Shown: one piece after another, positions 1-9,900 of the stretch | How the letters are laid out: every line of letters begins with the position of its first letter | Numbering within the stretch: the stretch's first letter is position 1 | From: Flectonema sp. DT1601 | Lineage: Eukaryota > Euglenozoa > Diplonemea > Diplonemida > Diplonemidae | DNA length: 64,000 nt | NCBI GenBank assembly: GCA_964019425.1 | Contig: OZ025865.1 | Location: 62,001-126,000 of the forward strand | Direction of reading: 5' to 3' | Position numbers and translations under genes: made by a program | The notes under the pieces: generated by a model | The model's database searches: none | The model's input: the letters and a program-made list of their open reading frames with translations, nothing else | Told to the model about the DNA's origin: nothing

Positions 1-2260
1 CCAGTCTCCCGGCCTCTCGGACCATCTGCTCTTGGATGGCCGATCGTCCGGCTACCTGCCCTTCATTGATTTCCTTCATCAGCTTCTTGCGTGAGGCGTC
101 TAGCTCCCTCGTACCGTCTTGGGGCAGCTTCACCGGTGGCGTTTGCTTCACTTCCGTGTTTGCTTCCTGATCAGGGGTGGTGCCCATCTGATGTTCCTCT
201 TCCTCTTCTCTCAGCGAGTTGAGCCCTCTGATCTGGACCCGTTCCGCTTCGAGTTCTAGCAAGAAACGTTCTTGCATCTCTCTCGCTTCCCGTCCCGCCG
301 TTTCCTGCTGCCTCTTCGCCTCAGCATGTTGGGCCTTGAGTTCTTCTCTCAATCCGTCCAGTTGCTGTTGGAGAGTTCGGAGCATCTCGCGTAGTTCGCT
401 CTTCTCCTCTCTCTCGCGCTTCAGTTCCTGCTGTAGTCCTTCGTAGTGGGAAGGCTGCTGCTGCTGGGCGTAGGTGTCGTACGTTGCATACGGTTGATGC
501 TGCATGTAGTGTACGGGTTGCTGTTGCGGTTGTCGATGTTGTTGCAGTTGCTGTTGTAGTTGTTGTTGTTCCAGTTCCAGTTGTTGATGCTGTTGTTGTT
601 GTTGTTGCCGTTGTTGTTGTAGTTCCAGTTGCTGATGTTGCGATTGCTGTTGCTGCTGCTCTAGTTGTTGCTGCTGTTGGTGTAGTTGCTGCTGTCCTCG
701 GTTCACCTCTTCTTCACGCCGTTGAATCTCGTCTTCCTTCTGTTGGAGTTTTTGTTGTTGTTGGACTTTTTCTTGTCCAATCTGCTCCTTGAGCTTCTCT
801 TCCTTCAGTTGGAGCCCCTGCTTCTGTTTGCCTATCTCGGCGTTCAGTTGTTGGTGGAGGTGCTCCTTCTCGTTCTTTAGCTGCTGATCCAGCTGGAGGT
901 GGAGCCGTTCCTTCTCCGTCTGGAAGGATTCCTTTTCCTTCTGTAGTTGTGACCGAGTCAGATGCGTTTGCTGTTCAGACTCGGCGTCCTTCTTCTGCTG
1001 CTGGCTTTCCAGTTGCTGTTGTCGTTGGCGGTATTGCTTCTCCAATTCCTTCTGTTGGTGCTGATGTTGCTCTTTGAGTTGAGCCTGTAGGTTTTGCTCC
1101 TTCTGGAGACTTTCCGTTTCCTTCAGCTGATGGTGGCTTTGCAGTTGCTGCTGTTGTTGGTGGTACTGACTTTGCAGTTCTTGTTGCTGGTGTTGGCGTT
1201 GCTGTTCCAACTGTTTTTCTTGTCCTTGAAAGTTGGTTTCCTTCTGGTGGTGGTGCTGTTCCATGGCTGTTTTCTGCTGCTCTAGCCGTTGCCTCTCTTC
1301 CTCTATCTCGTCGAGCGAGTCGAGTTTCTCTTTCTCGAGCTTCGCCATCCGACGTTCTTCCTTGTTTGGGCGGTCTTCGTCCCTGTCGCGAGTATCGTCT
1401 CGCGGGCGACGGTCTCTGCTGTTCTTTCTCGTTCCACCATTGCCATTCAAGGCGTGGGCTAGCTTGTTCCTTTCTTTTTTTGATAAGAAACATCCAGGGT
1501 TCGGATGCCCTGGATGTGGTAGTTGGTGTTGATGGTGTTGGCATCTCCTGTCTTTGACACCGTCTTGTCGACCCCTATCGAAGTCGTCCGGGACCGCCGC
1601 GAGGAGGCAGGTGTCGTGATCCCAAGTGATTTCTGAACAATTACACAAGAAACCATTTCCAATACTGGTGACACTATTAAGACTGGAAAGGTCAAGAGAA
1701 GTGATTTTTAAACACTTAGACAAGAAATAAGTTCCAATACTGGTGACACTACTAAGAACCGAAAGGTCAAGAAAATTGATTTGTGAACAATTATACAAAA
1801 AACAATCTCCAATAGCAGTAACTTGTGAAGTGACCGTGCTATTGCAAGTTGAATGGCGGAATGAAATCCGTTTGGCATCTGAAGGAAGCAACCCCTTGTT
1901 AATAAAGAGGCAACCATCCACCGAGAATGTGGGAGTGTCCAGACATAAATCATCCGTAACGTGGTCTCTGATCCAAAGAAGCAGCTTCTCCCTTTTTCTA
2001 TCATCAACAAACCAACATTTACCGAAGATCCGAACCAGCTTCTCCCATATTTCCAACTCGCTGTTTGCACCCACTCCATGATCTGCTAGCCGATCACTGT
2101 CGCAAAGGGCATCACCAGCGAACGACAGTTCAACTTCCTCCAGATCCACATCCCACTCACCAGCCGCTGCCGTCAACACGTCGCTCACAACAGAATCAGC
2201 ACCAACTGTGACTGACACCGCAGGGAATCCTAAATCCGGACACGTCACGAAAACTTGCAT
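1..2260 (-). CDS. Ubiquitin-like / BspA-type LRR / Gln-rich coiled-coil protein (3' end outside window)
   Basis: I followed one minus-strand frame from an ATG at 2260 to the window edge without a stop (about 753 codons), so the C-terminus is missing. Residues 1-72 look like a ubiquitin-like beta-grasp domain: MQVFV start, then LSFAGDALCDSDRLADHGV in the place of ubiquitin's LIFAGKQLEDGRTLSDYNI. Residues about 145-212 hold BspA-type leucine-rich repeats (LDLS.L.SVTSIG..FL..C). After a His/Pro and Arg/Asp-rich linker, residues about 300-750 are Gln/Glu/Leu-rich and probably coiled coil. A strong acceptor (CTTTTTTTCTTTCAG) lies 37 nt before the ATG. Base composition changes sharply near 1630: the LRR part is AT-rich, the coiled-coil part GC-rich. 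BspA-type LRR proteins are often adhesive or surface-associated, but no signal peptide is seen, so the role is unknown. A hidden intron near 1500-1640 is possible. Confidence 0.78.
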   Translation of the reverse strand, partial: MQVFVTCPDLGFPAVSVTVGADSVVSDVLTAAAGEWDVDLEEVELSFAGDALCDSDRLADHGVGANSELEIWEKLVRIFGKCWFVDDRKREKLLLWIRDHVTDDLCLDTPTFSVDGCLFINKGLLPSDAKRISFRHSTCNSTVTSQVTAIGDCFLYNCSQINFLDLSVLSSVTSIGTYFLSKCLKITSLDLSSLNSVTSIGNGFLCNCSEITWDHDTCLLAAVPDDFDRGRQDGVKDRRCQHHQHQLPHPGHPNPGCFLSKKERNKLAHALNGNGGTRKNSRDRRPRDDTRDRDEDRPNKEERRMAKLEKEKLDSLDEIEEERQRLEQQKTAMEQHHHQKETNFQGQEKQLEQQRQHQQQELQSQYHQQQQQLQSHHQLKETESLQKEQNLQAQLKEQHQHQQKELEKQYRQRQQQLESQQQKKDAESEQQTHLTRSQLQKEKESFQTEKERLHLQLDQQLKNEKEHLHQQLNAEIGKQKQGLQLKEEKLKEQIGQEKVQQQQKLQQKEDEIQRREEEVNRGQQQLHQQQQQLEQQQQQSQHQQLELQQQRQQQQQQHQQLELEQQQLQQQLQQHRQPQQQPVHYMQHQPYATYDTYAQQQQPSHYEGLQQELKREREEKSELREMLRTLQQQLDGLREELKAQHAEAKRQQETAGREAREMQERFLLELEAERVQIRGLNSLREEEEEHQMGTTPDQEANTEVKQTPPVKLPQDGTRELDASRKKLMKEINEGQVAGRSAIQEQMVREAGRL

Positions 2261-2965
2261 TGTTGTTATTTTTGCTTCTTATTATTTTAGTAATCTACTG
2301 AAAGAAAAAAAGATTTATCAATCTTGCTGAAGTGTTTCAAACCGCGGCAACAATCGTAAAGTAATAATAAGGAAAAACTGAAAAGCAGCTTCCATTCCTG
2401 AACAGTGCAACATATTCTGTGGTTGTAATTTCCTATAAAATACTATTACGGCTCTACTCTGTTTGTGAACACTTCCTTTGAACAGCTACGGATATTAACT
2501 TCCCAAGGATAAGAACTAACAAAAGCAACAATAACAACCAAAGCCTTGTTATGAGGAACTGTTACGGAAACATATTGCACGTGGCCACTAATTATGGTTT
2601 TTGTGACTCCCCCCCCTTTTAACTTAAAACAATATAAAAAGAACATCAATCAATCCCCAAAATAATAATAGTATATTGATCCAAATGAAAAAGTATTAAA
2701 AATTAGTAGTACACTACGTAGCGGAGTACTCACCTTAAATAAATTAAGGTCGTTATCCAGAATTCAGTTAGAAAACATGAGGATGAAAGAAAAGTTTATC
2801 ACCAATCCAATTAGTTGTTTTTAAAAGTATCGAAGTGTTAATCTACTACTCCCTCTTATGTACGTCTCGTTATCAATTCCTGTGATGAAAGTAAAGTTTA
2901 TCACCAACTGATGATCAAATTAAAAAGAAACTAATTATTTTGCTAAACAGATGTACAGCTTTTTT
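2261..2965. other. 5' flank and intergenic DNA, no gene seen
   Basis: AT-rich spacer upstream of the ubiquitin-like/LRR gene. It holds that gene's polypyrimidine-AG acceptor (exon begins at 2297). I see no convincing coding frame, RNA gene or long repeat in the rest. Confidence 0.5.
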
Positions 2966-3263
2966 TTAGTTTGGCAATTTGCCTGAACAAAAAAAAAATG
3001 GGGAAGAGGAGAATGGAAAAAATGTTCGATTAGGTTTTTTTTTTTCTTTTGAACATTACCACAACAACTAATGAGGATGAGGATGTGGTTACTGTTGTAA
3101 GGACGTCTCTTAGGACTCCTATTCAGTGGTTTGAAAAATACAAATTGAGGTCCGTAAGAACACGCGCTAAAAAAGGCGCAGGATATTAGAACCGAAAAAA
3201 GAACTACGCGACCCAACAAGTTGGGGGGCCATACTTTCCCCATTTTGTTGAGTTGCTCTTCAT
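2966..3263 (-). CDS. Possible small spliced gene (~50 aa), hypothetical
   Basis: This is a tentative three-exon model: 3263-3235, 3166-3060 and 2982-2966. Intron 1 would start GTATGG and end CCTTTTTTAG after a CTAAT branch-like site. Intron 2 would start GTAATG and end TTTTTTTGTTCAG. Both introns are about 70-80 nt, like the clear intron of the SGNH gene. The product would be about 50 aa, with a basic stretch (NRSPKRRPYNSN) followed by a hydrophobic one (HILILISCCG). A possible acceptor (TTCACGCAG) lies 8 nt before the ATG. I recognise no family. The alternative is an unspliced 102-aa frame at 2935-3243, or no gene at all. Confidence 0.25.
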
Positions 3264-3869
3264 TTTGTGTGCTGCGTGAACAACGCAGCGGACTTTAATT
3301 TTTATTTTTGCTGGTTGGAGTTCAAGCCAATTCCAGTCCAGAAACATAAACAACGAATGGAATACTTTTAAAGGAAATATTACAAACTGAAAAAGGGGAA
3401 GTTAAAAGGAACTGATGCGGAGATTCACACGGTCGTCAACACGTATTCTACTTCAGACCGACCAGTCAGAACAGAGGGAGAGGTTAAAAAAGTCTAGATT
3501 TAAAAAAAAAATTGAAAAATAAAAACAAACAAAAGTACATAACGGCCGATGAAACCTTTCCGAAGGAACACAACAAATGAATAAAATAAAATGACCCCAC
3601 CCATTCGTAACCCAGCCACGACAAGGCAGGGGGAAAACATACAAAAAAATAAAAAATAAAAAGAACACTTGAACCGAGTAATAGTTCATAAACAAGACGG
3701 ATGAATAAGAACGCAGAACAAAACTGCTTTACATTCAATTGGTGTTCACTTCAGTTGAAGACTCTTTAAAAAACAGTCGAATAGATAGATATCTGTCACA
3801 CCAACACAGATGTGAATGGAGACTCTCAGAAGGACAATTAACAAATCAGATGCGAAGAAAATAGTTTTA
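3264..3869. other. Intergenic DNA, nothing recognised
   Basis: AT-rich spacer 3' of the Tudor-like gene. Short frames rich in Phe/Lys here only reflect T and A runs. No RNA gene or repeat was recognised. Confidence 0.5.
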
Positions 3870-4709
3870 TTAAATATCGATGTAAGATCTCTTCGGTTTC
3901 CTCCTCCTCGGAGTTTCCGACCTCCTTCCAATTGGAGTGAGAGATCTTCGTAAGGATTTCATACCAGTGCTTCCTCGAGGTCGGAGTACTTTCTCAATTT
4001 GAGTAACTAAACTTCCCCATCCGTACTCTGAAGACTGTTCGATTGGATTCTCACCAGCAATGGTTCTGATGTACTTCTGAGAGTGAGTAAGAGGAATTAA
4101 TTTCACAGAACTATCATCTAATTTAATCGTGTAGTAAGCGCTCACTCTTTGAACCGTACCAGATGTCCAAGTTCCAGATGAACGCAGAACATCAACTCGA
4201 GAGCCTTCACTAAAACTCAAAACAACAGGACTGATTGGTACTGTAGCAGGTGCTCTACTTATGAAGTCTCGACAGAGTGAAGGTGTGCTAGGAGCTGATG
4301 TGCTGTCAGTTGAGTCAGCACGTGGGAGATGTACTTGTGGAATCTTATCCGTTCCGTCTGACTCAGATGATGATCTTGTGATTAGAAGTTGTTTTGGTTT
4401 ATTAAATTGATTAACAGGTTCACTCTGTGATAGTAATCTACTAATAGAAGGAGACGGTACCGTCTCTGATTCACTACTACTGTCACAGCAGTTATTTATA
4501 TCGTCTTCTTCATCTCCTTCACTTTCATTTTCTGACGGTTCCGCGATGTCTATTTCATCTTCTTCACAACTAAACTCATCTTTCTTCATCCAAACAGATT
4601 CATCGTCTCTCATGACTACAGCTTTTAAGTATCCAACTCTACTGGATGTCAAGGCATTTAATTTAGGCTTCTTCCCAACATGAACTGTACTGGGCAAGAG
4701 ATAAGCCAT
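3870..4709 (-). CDS. Acidic, Ser-rich protein with a Tudor-like SH3 barrel
   Basis: A 279-aa protein. Residues about 45-95 are acidic and Ser-rich, typical of a disordered phospho-region. Residues about 170-215 (EGSRVDVLRSSGTW, GTVQRV, YYTIKLDDSSVKLIP) match the pattern of small Tudor/SH3-like barrels: a G.W..G.V turn followed by YT..LDD.S.K.IP. The C-terminus is basic (RRSLTPIGRRSETPRRRKPKRS), possibly a nuclear-localisation or nucleic-acid-binding tail. Family knowledge suggests a peptide- or methyl-lysine-binding adaptor; the partner is unknown. The start is an ATG only 4 nt downstream of a TTCCTTCACAACAG acceptor. A run of 21 A lies just upstream on the + strand. No enzyme signature is present. 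Confidence 0.72.
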   Translation of the reverse strand: MAYLLPSTVHVGKKPKLNALTSSRVGYLKAVVMRDDESVWMKKDEFSCEEDEIDIAEPSENESEGDEEDDINNCCDSSSESETVPSPSISRLLSQSEPVNQFNKPKQLLITRSSSESDGTDKIPQVHLPRADSTDSTSAPSTPSLCRDFISRAPATVPISPVVLSFSEGSRVDVLRSSGTWTSGTVQRVSAYYTIKLDDSSVKLIPLTHSQKYIRTIAGENPIEQSSEYGWGSLVTQIEKVLRPRGSTGMKSLRRSLTPIGRRSETPRRRKPKRSYIDI

Positions 4710-4819
4710 TGTGCTGTTGTGAAGGAAGGGTATTGAAGTTAGTTTAACAAAGGGAAAAAAAAAAAAAAAAAAAAATTAAATAAAATCTACCACTGGGCAT
4801 CGATACTTTGATAAGCTAC

Positions 4820-5572
4820 CTAAACTTCAGACTTATCAGATTTGATATTCGTTGTAACAATTGGAAAGTATTGGATTTGGTCACCGACTGTTGTATTTCT
4901 AACAAAGAGTGAGTTCTTTAATTTGACTGGTTGCCATTCCTCAAGTCTATCTGTGACTACTCCGATCGACTGAAGAATTTCAATCAATTTATCTAACGAA
5001 GAAATAATAACTACAGTGAACCCATCACCGATTGAGATAATAGAATATTGAAGACAGTCGGCAAGATTAGTTACCAGTTCTTCAAACCAGCTGTTCTCGA
5101 GAGGGAGATGACTGTAAAATATCGCAGCATTTCTTATTACTGCTCCTGGGGGTTTTTTTGGTAATCTGTGAGAGCAAAATATCTCAGATTGCCGCATGTA
5201 TTCCTCTTCACTGATTGGAATCAAAATTTCTTCTCCGCAATGAAAATTAACTTCTCTTGTGAGGGAAGCAGTCCGTTGTAAAAACTCTTTTTTTGGGATC
5301 TCATCGTCGACGTACAAACTGAAAATAACTTCTTGACTCTCTCTGAGACCGTTGCAATAGCTATTTACGGAATGGATGTCCCACCTGTTGGGATTATTAT
5401 TGACTTCAGTCAGAAGCCTTTCAATCGATTGTTTAAAATTAGAAATAGCTTCCAAACAATTGACATCAGTGGTTAGTAAATTATTATTTACTTCTCGTTG
5501 ATTTACAATTGTGTCTTCGTAACCATCGAGAAGCAGATTATTTAATATCGACTGTGGTATTCCTTCAGACAT
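4820..5572 (-). CDS. Hypothetical protein, 250 aa
   Basis: A soluble, Asn/Glu/Ile-rich 250-aa protein with no signal peptide, no membrane segment and no motif I recognise. The N-terminal half (res. 1-110) is probably helical. The C-terminal half (res. 140-240) alternates hydrophobic and charged residues, as in an alpha/beta fold (CLQYSIISIGDGFTVVIISS). Codon use resembles the neighbouring genes and the frame is long, so it is probably real. The ATG follows a CTCACATGAGTTAG acceptor directly. The first ~17 codons and this upstream sequence are duplicated about 150 bp further upstream (5688-5745). It is 110 bp from the Tudor-like gene on the same strand. Confidence 0.7.
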   Translation of the reverse strand: MSEGIPQSILNNLLLDGYEDTIVNQREVNNNLLTTDVNCLEAISNFKQSIERLLTEVNNNPNRWDIHSVNSYCNGLRESQEVIFSLYVDDEIPKKEFLQRTASLTREVNFHCGEEILIPISEEEYMRQSEIFCSHRLPKKPPGAVIRNAAIFYSHLPLENSWFEELVTNLADCLQYSIISIGDGFTVVIISSLDKLIEILQSIGVVTDRLEEWQPVKLKNSLFVRNTTVGDQIQYFPIVTTNIKSDKSEV

Positions 5573-5745
5573 CTAACTCATGTGAGGGGGGACTTGGATA
5601 AATAAATCAAGGTTAACACGCAACAAATTAGACATGAATCATTATAACTGGATTCTGTCCACACAAAATGATGTGAGGGGGGAGGTAAGACTATTTAATA
5701 TCGACTGTGGTAGTCCTTCAGACATCTAACTCATGTGAGGGGGGG
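5538..5745. repeat. Local duplication of a gene start and its 5' flank
   Basis: The stretch 5538-5595 (codons 1 to ~12 of the 250-aa gene, its ATG and the CCCCCTCACATGAGTTAG leader) recurs at 5688-5745 with a couple of changes. The second copy keeps an ATG and about 12 codons, then runs into unrelated sequence, so it is a partial gene start and not a second gene. Confidence 0.85.
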
Positions 5746-5830
5746 TTAACTGTTCGAGTTTGTACGTAAAATACAAATGTTTTGTATCATAAACAACATA
5801 AACGATAATTTAACATTAGTTCTGAGATAC

Positions 5831-5890
5831 AGTGACTAGGTGTGATGCTTAACTTAGCCTTTTAAAGTAACTATTTAGGTTTCGAGAGTA
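5831..5890. repeat. Dispersed ~58-bp motif, copy 1
   Basis: GTGACT.GGT.TGATGCTT..CTTAGCC, AAGTAACTA and AGGTTTCGA occur here in the same order as at 60508-60566 and 62539-62597, more than 50 kb away, at roughly 85% identity by eye. No coding frame is shared. It could be a small mobile-element remnant or a small structured RNA. Confidence 0.65.
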
Positions 5891-6133
5891 ATCCATATAC
5901 CTCTTTTACATCTATTCTCTCATCATGTGGGGGAGTTGTGAGGTGCTGCAAAATAAAATTAAAATTATTAGTGTTTGAAAATTTTTCAAAAATTTAAAAA
6001 AAAAAAAAAAAAACAGTTATTCTTCTGCGCCTATACTTTTTTTGGCTGCAAAGAAAAAAAAAAAAAAAAAAAAAAAAAGGAAAAAAAAGATTTAAAAAAT
6101 AATTAGTGCTTACAATTTCAACTTATGAAACTC
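5891..6133. other. Spacer with A-runs
   Basis: Holds runs of 17 and more than 20 A close to the 3' end of the PheC-like gene. Nothing else was seen. Confidence 0.5.
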
Positions 6134-6859
6134 TCAGATTGTTTTTGTTGCTCTCGAGAGTGGTGTTCCCAACCACTTAGCAGTCACTGAATGAAATATT
6201 TTGACACCCTCGTCAGTCGACATAAACTTATTGAGTGCTGAGATCAGAGCGTTTCCTTGAGAAGAGTCCTTTCTTCCTAAACAAACAGTGTGACCTGTAG
6301 TTAAAGGATTATCGTGAAATAATGATATCAACGGATTTTCTGAAGAAGAGGTCTGGTTCTGTCTATGAAGGGCTTCAATAGTGTCTGTGATCATTATTTG
6401 TGAAGTACCGTTAGAAAGATTAATAAAAGGTTGTTTATTGTCAGTCACAACCGTTACCGTCGCGTGTTTTATTTGATTATTACAGAAGGCTTCATTAGTA
6501 CCACCAGGGTTAGTAACAATAGTCACACCTGTCTTGTCGATATCTGTTGAGGTTTGGAACATGTTGTTGAATTTTTTACTACTCAATCCACACTTACCGC
6601 AGGGGAGGATCGGTTCACTTAAATTGAATTTTTCTCGTCTCAATTCCGTTTCGTTGATTCCTCCGAATGCAGCATCGTATTTTCCTTCCTCCAATCCAAC
6701 GTGTAATTCCGGCCATGTAGTCTTCACCCATTCAATTGTAACGTCAAATCTCTTCGCTGCTTCGTTCAAAAGCTCAACTGAGAGGCCACTAAAAACTCCG
6801 TCACTCTCAATAGTGAGAGGAGGATAGTCCCCGCAGGTACCTACTTTAATGGTTGTCAT
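6134..6859 (-). CDS. PheC-like cyclohexadienyl dehydratase / SBP_bac_3 fold protein
   Basis: 241 aa across the type-II periplasmic-binding fold. Signature stretches match bacterial cyclohexadienyl (prephenate/arogenate) dehydratases: TCGDYPPLT then FSGLSVELLNEAAKRF (res. ~8-36), TTWPELHVGLEEGKYDAAFG (~43-62), VTNPGGTNEAF (~118) and DN..PF..L..G.SQIMITDTIEAL (~142-168). The NPGGTNE loop points to PheC more than to plain amino-acid binding proteins. PheC converts prephenate to phenylpyruvate or arogenate to phenylalanine. Bacterial PheC is usually exported; this protein has no signal peptide, so a cytosolic enzyme is likely. I chose the ATG at 6859 because the frame's upstream extension has no ATG and a TATCTCTTTAAAG acceptor lies 14 nt before it. 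Bacterial transfer is likely. An ordinary solute-binding protein is the alternative. Confidence 0.82.
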   Translation of the reverse strand: MTTIKVGTCGDYPPLTIESDGVFSGLSVELLNEAAKRFDVTIEWVKTTWPELHVGLEEGKYDAAFGGINETELRREKFNLSEPILPCGKCGLSSKKFNNMFQTSTDIDKTGVTIVTNPGGTNEAFCNNQIKHATVTVVTDNKQPFINLSNGTSQIMITDTIEALHRQNQTSSSENPLISLFHDNPLTTGHTVCLGRKDSSQGNALISALNKFMSTDEGVKIFHSVTAKWLGTPLSRATKTI

Positions 6860-6913
6860 GATTTGAAGCAACACTTTAAAGAGATACGAAAATATCAAAA
6901 AATTAGTAGATCG

Positions 6914-9900
6914 CAGTCATTAAAACAATCCGATACACTTCTGTGTGACCTGTGACAAGAGTTAAGAGAAGTTAAAGAATGATTATCGCGGGGTATGTTC
7001 ATTCTAATAGACTGCAATGAAAGGATTGACAGATTGAGATCTCTCTTTCTCGATCCATTGTGTGGTAGTACATGGCCACTCCTGGTAGTCATCAAAACAA
7101 TCCGATACACTTCTGTGTGACCTGTGACAAGAGTTAAGAGAAGTTAAAGAATGATTATCGCGGGGTATGTTCATTCTAATAGACTGCAATGAAAGGATTG
7201 ACAGATTGAGATCTCTCTTTCTCGATCCATTGTGTGGTAGTACATGGCCACTCCTGGTAGTCATCAAAACAATCCGATACACTTCTGTGTGACCTGTGAC
7301 ATGAGTTAAGAGAAGTTAAAGAATGATTATCGCGGGGTATGTTCATTCTAATAGACTGCAATGAAAGGATTGACAGATTGAGATCTCTCTTTCTCGATCC
7401 ATTGTGTGGTAGTACATGGCCACTCCTGGTAGTCATCAAAACAATCCGATACACTTCTGTGTGACCTGTGACATGAGTTAAGAGAAGTTAAAGAATGATT
7501 ATCGCGGGGTATGTTCATTCTAATAGACTGCAATGAAAGGATTGACAGATTGAGATCTCTCTTTCTCGATCCATTGTGTGGTAGTACATGGCCACTCCTG
7601 GTAGTCATCAAAACAATCCGATACACTTCTGTGTGACCTGTGACAAGAGTTAAGAGAAGTTAAAGAATGATTATCGCGGGGTATGTTCATTCTAATAGAC
7701 TGCAATGAAAGGATTGACAGATTGAGATCTCTCTTTCTCGATCCATTGTGTGGTAGTACATGGCCACTCCTGGTAGTCATCAAAACAATCCGATACACTT
7801 CTGTGTGACCTGTGACATGAGTTAAGAGAAGTTAAAGAATGATTATCGCGGGGTATGTTCATTCTAATAGACTGCAATGAAAGGATTGACAGATTGAGAT
7901 CTCTCTTTCTCGATCCATTGTGTGGTAGTACATGGCCACTCCTGGTAGTCATCAAAACAATCCGATACACTTCTGTGTGACCTGTGACATGAGTTAAGAG
8001 AAGTTAAAGAATGATTATCGCGGGGTATGTTCATTCTAATAGACTGCAATGAAAGGATTGACAGATTGAGATCTCTCTTTCTCGATCCATTGTGTGGTAG
8101 TACATGGCCACTCCTGGTAGTCATCAAAACAATCCGATACACTTCTGTGTGACCTGTGACATGAGTTAAGAGAAGTTAAAGAATGATTATCGCGGGGTAT
8201 GTTCATTCTAATAGACTGCAATGAAAGGATTGACAGATTGAGATCTCTCTTTCTCGATCCATTGTGTGGTAGTACATGGCCACTCCTGGTAGTCATCAAA
8301 ACAATCCGATACACTTCTGTGTGACCTGTGACAAGAGTTAAGAGAAGTTAAAGAATGATTATCGCGGGGTATGTTCATTCTAATAGACTGCAATGAAAGG
8401 ATTGACAGATTGAGATCTCTCTTTCTCGATCCATTGTGTGGTAGTACATGGCCACTCCTGGTAGTCATCAAAACAATCCGATACACTTCTGTGTGACCTG
8501 TGACAAGAGTTAAGAGAAGTTAAAGAATGATTATCGCGGGGTATGTTCATTCTAATAGACTGCAATGAAAGGATTGACAGATTGAGATCTCTCTTTCTCG
8601 ATCCATTGTGTGGTAGTACATGGCCACTCCTGGTAGTCATCAAAACAATCCGATACACTTCTGTGTGACCTGTGACAAGAGTTAAGAGAAGTTAAAGAAT
8701 GATTATCGCGGGGTATGTTCATTCTAATAGACTGCAATGAAAGGATTGACAGATTGAGATCTCTCTTTCTCGATCCATTGTGTGGTAGTACATGGCCACT
8801 CCTGGTAGTCATCAAAACAATCCGATACACTTCTGTGTGACCTGTGACATGAGTTAAGAGAAGTTAAAGAATGATTATCGCGGGGTATGTTCATTCTAAT
8901 AGACTGCAATGAAAGGATTGACAGATTGAGATCTCTCTTTCTCGATCCATTGTGTGGTAGTACATGGCCACTCCTGGTAGTCATCAAAACAATCCGATAC
9001 ACTTCTGTGTGACCTGTGACATGAGTTAAGAGAAGTTAAAGAATGATTATCGCGGGGTATGTTCATTCTAATAGACTGCAATGAAAGGATTGACAGATTG
9101 AGATCTCTCTTTCTCGATCCATTGTGTGGTAGTACATGGCCACTCCTGGTAGTCATCAAAACAATCCGATACACTTCTGTGTGACCTGTGACAAGAGTTA
9201 AGAGAAGTTAAAGAATGATTATCGCGGGGTATGTTCATTCTAATAGACTGCAATGAAAGGATTGACAGATTGAGATCTCTCTTTCTCGATCCATTGTGTG
9301 GTAGTACATGGCCACTCCTGGTAGTCATCAAAACAATCCGATACACTTCTGTGTGACCTGTGACATGAGTTAAGAGAAGTTAAAGAATGATTATCGCGGG
9401 GTATGTTCATTCTAATAGACTGCAATGAAAGGATTGACAGATTGAGATCTCTCTTTCTCGATCCATTGTGTGGTAGTACATGGCCACTCCTGGTAGTCAT
9501 CAAAACAATCCGATACACTTCTGTGTGACCTGTGACATGAGTTAAGAGAAGTTAAAGAATGATTATCGCGGGGTATGTTCATTCTAATAGACTGCAATGA
9601 AAGGATTGACAGATTGAGATCTCTCTTTCTCGATCCATTGTGTGGTAGTACATGGCCACTCCTGGTAGTCATCAAAACAATCCGATACACTTCTGTGTGA
9701 CCTGTGACATGAGTTAAGAGAAGTTAAAGAATGATTATCGCGGGGTATGTTCATTCTAATAGACTGCAATGAAAGGATTGACAGATTGAGATCTCTCTTT
9801 CTCGATCCATTGTGTGGTAGTACATGGCCACTCCTGGTAGTCATCAAAACAATCCGATACACTTCTGTGTGACCTGTGACAAGAGTTAAGAGAAGTTAAA

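Noticed and set aside
975-1544. 189-aa minus-strand frame
   Set aside because: Out of frame with the much longer open frame that starts at 2260 and gives a coherent coiled coil; Thr/Ala/Arg-rich shadow.
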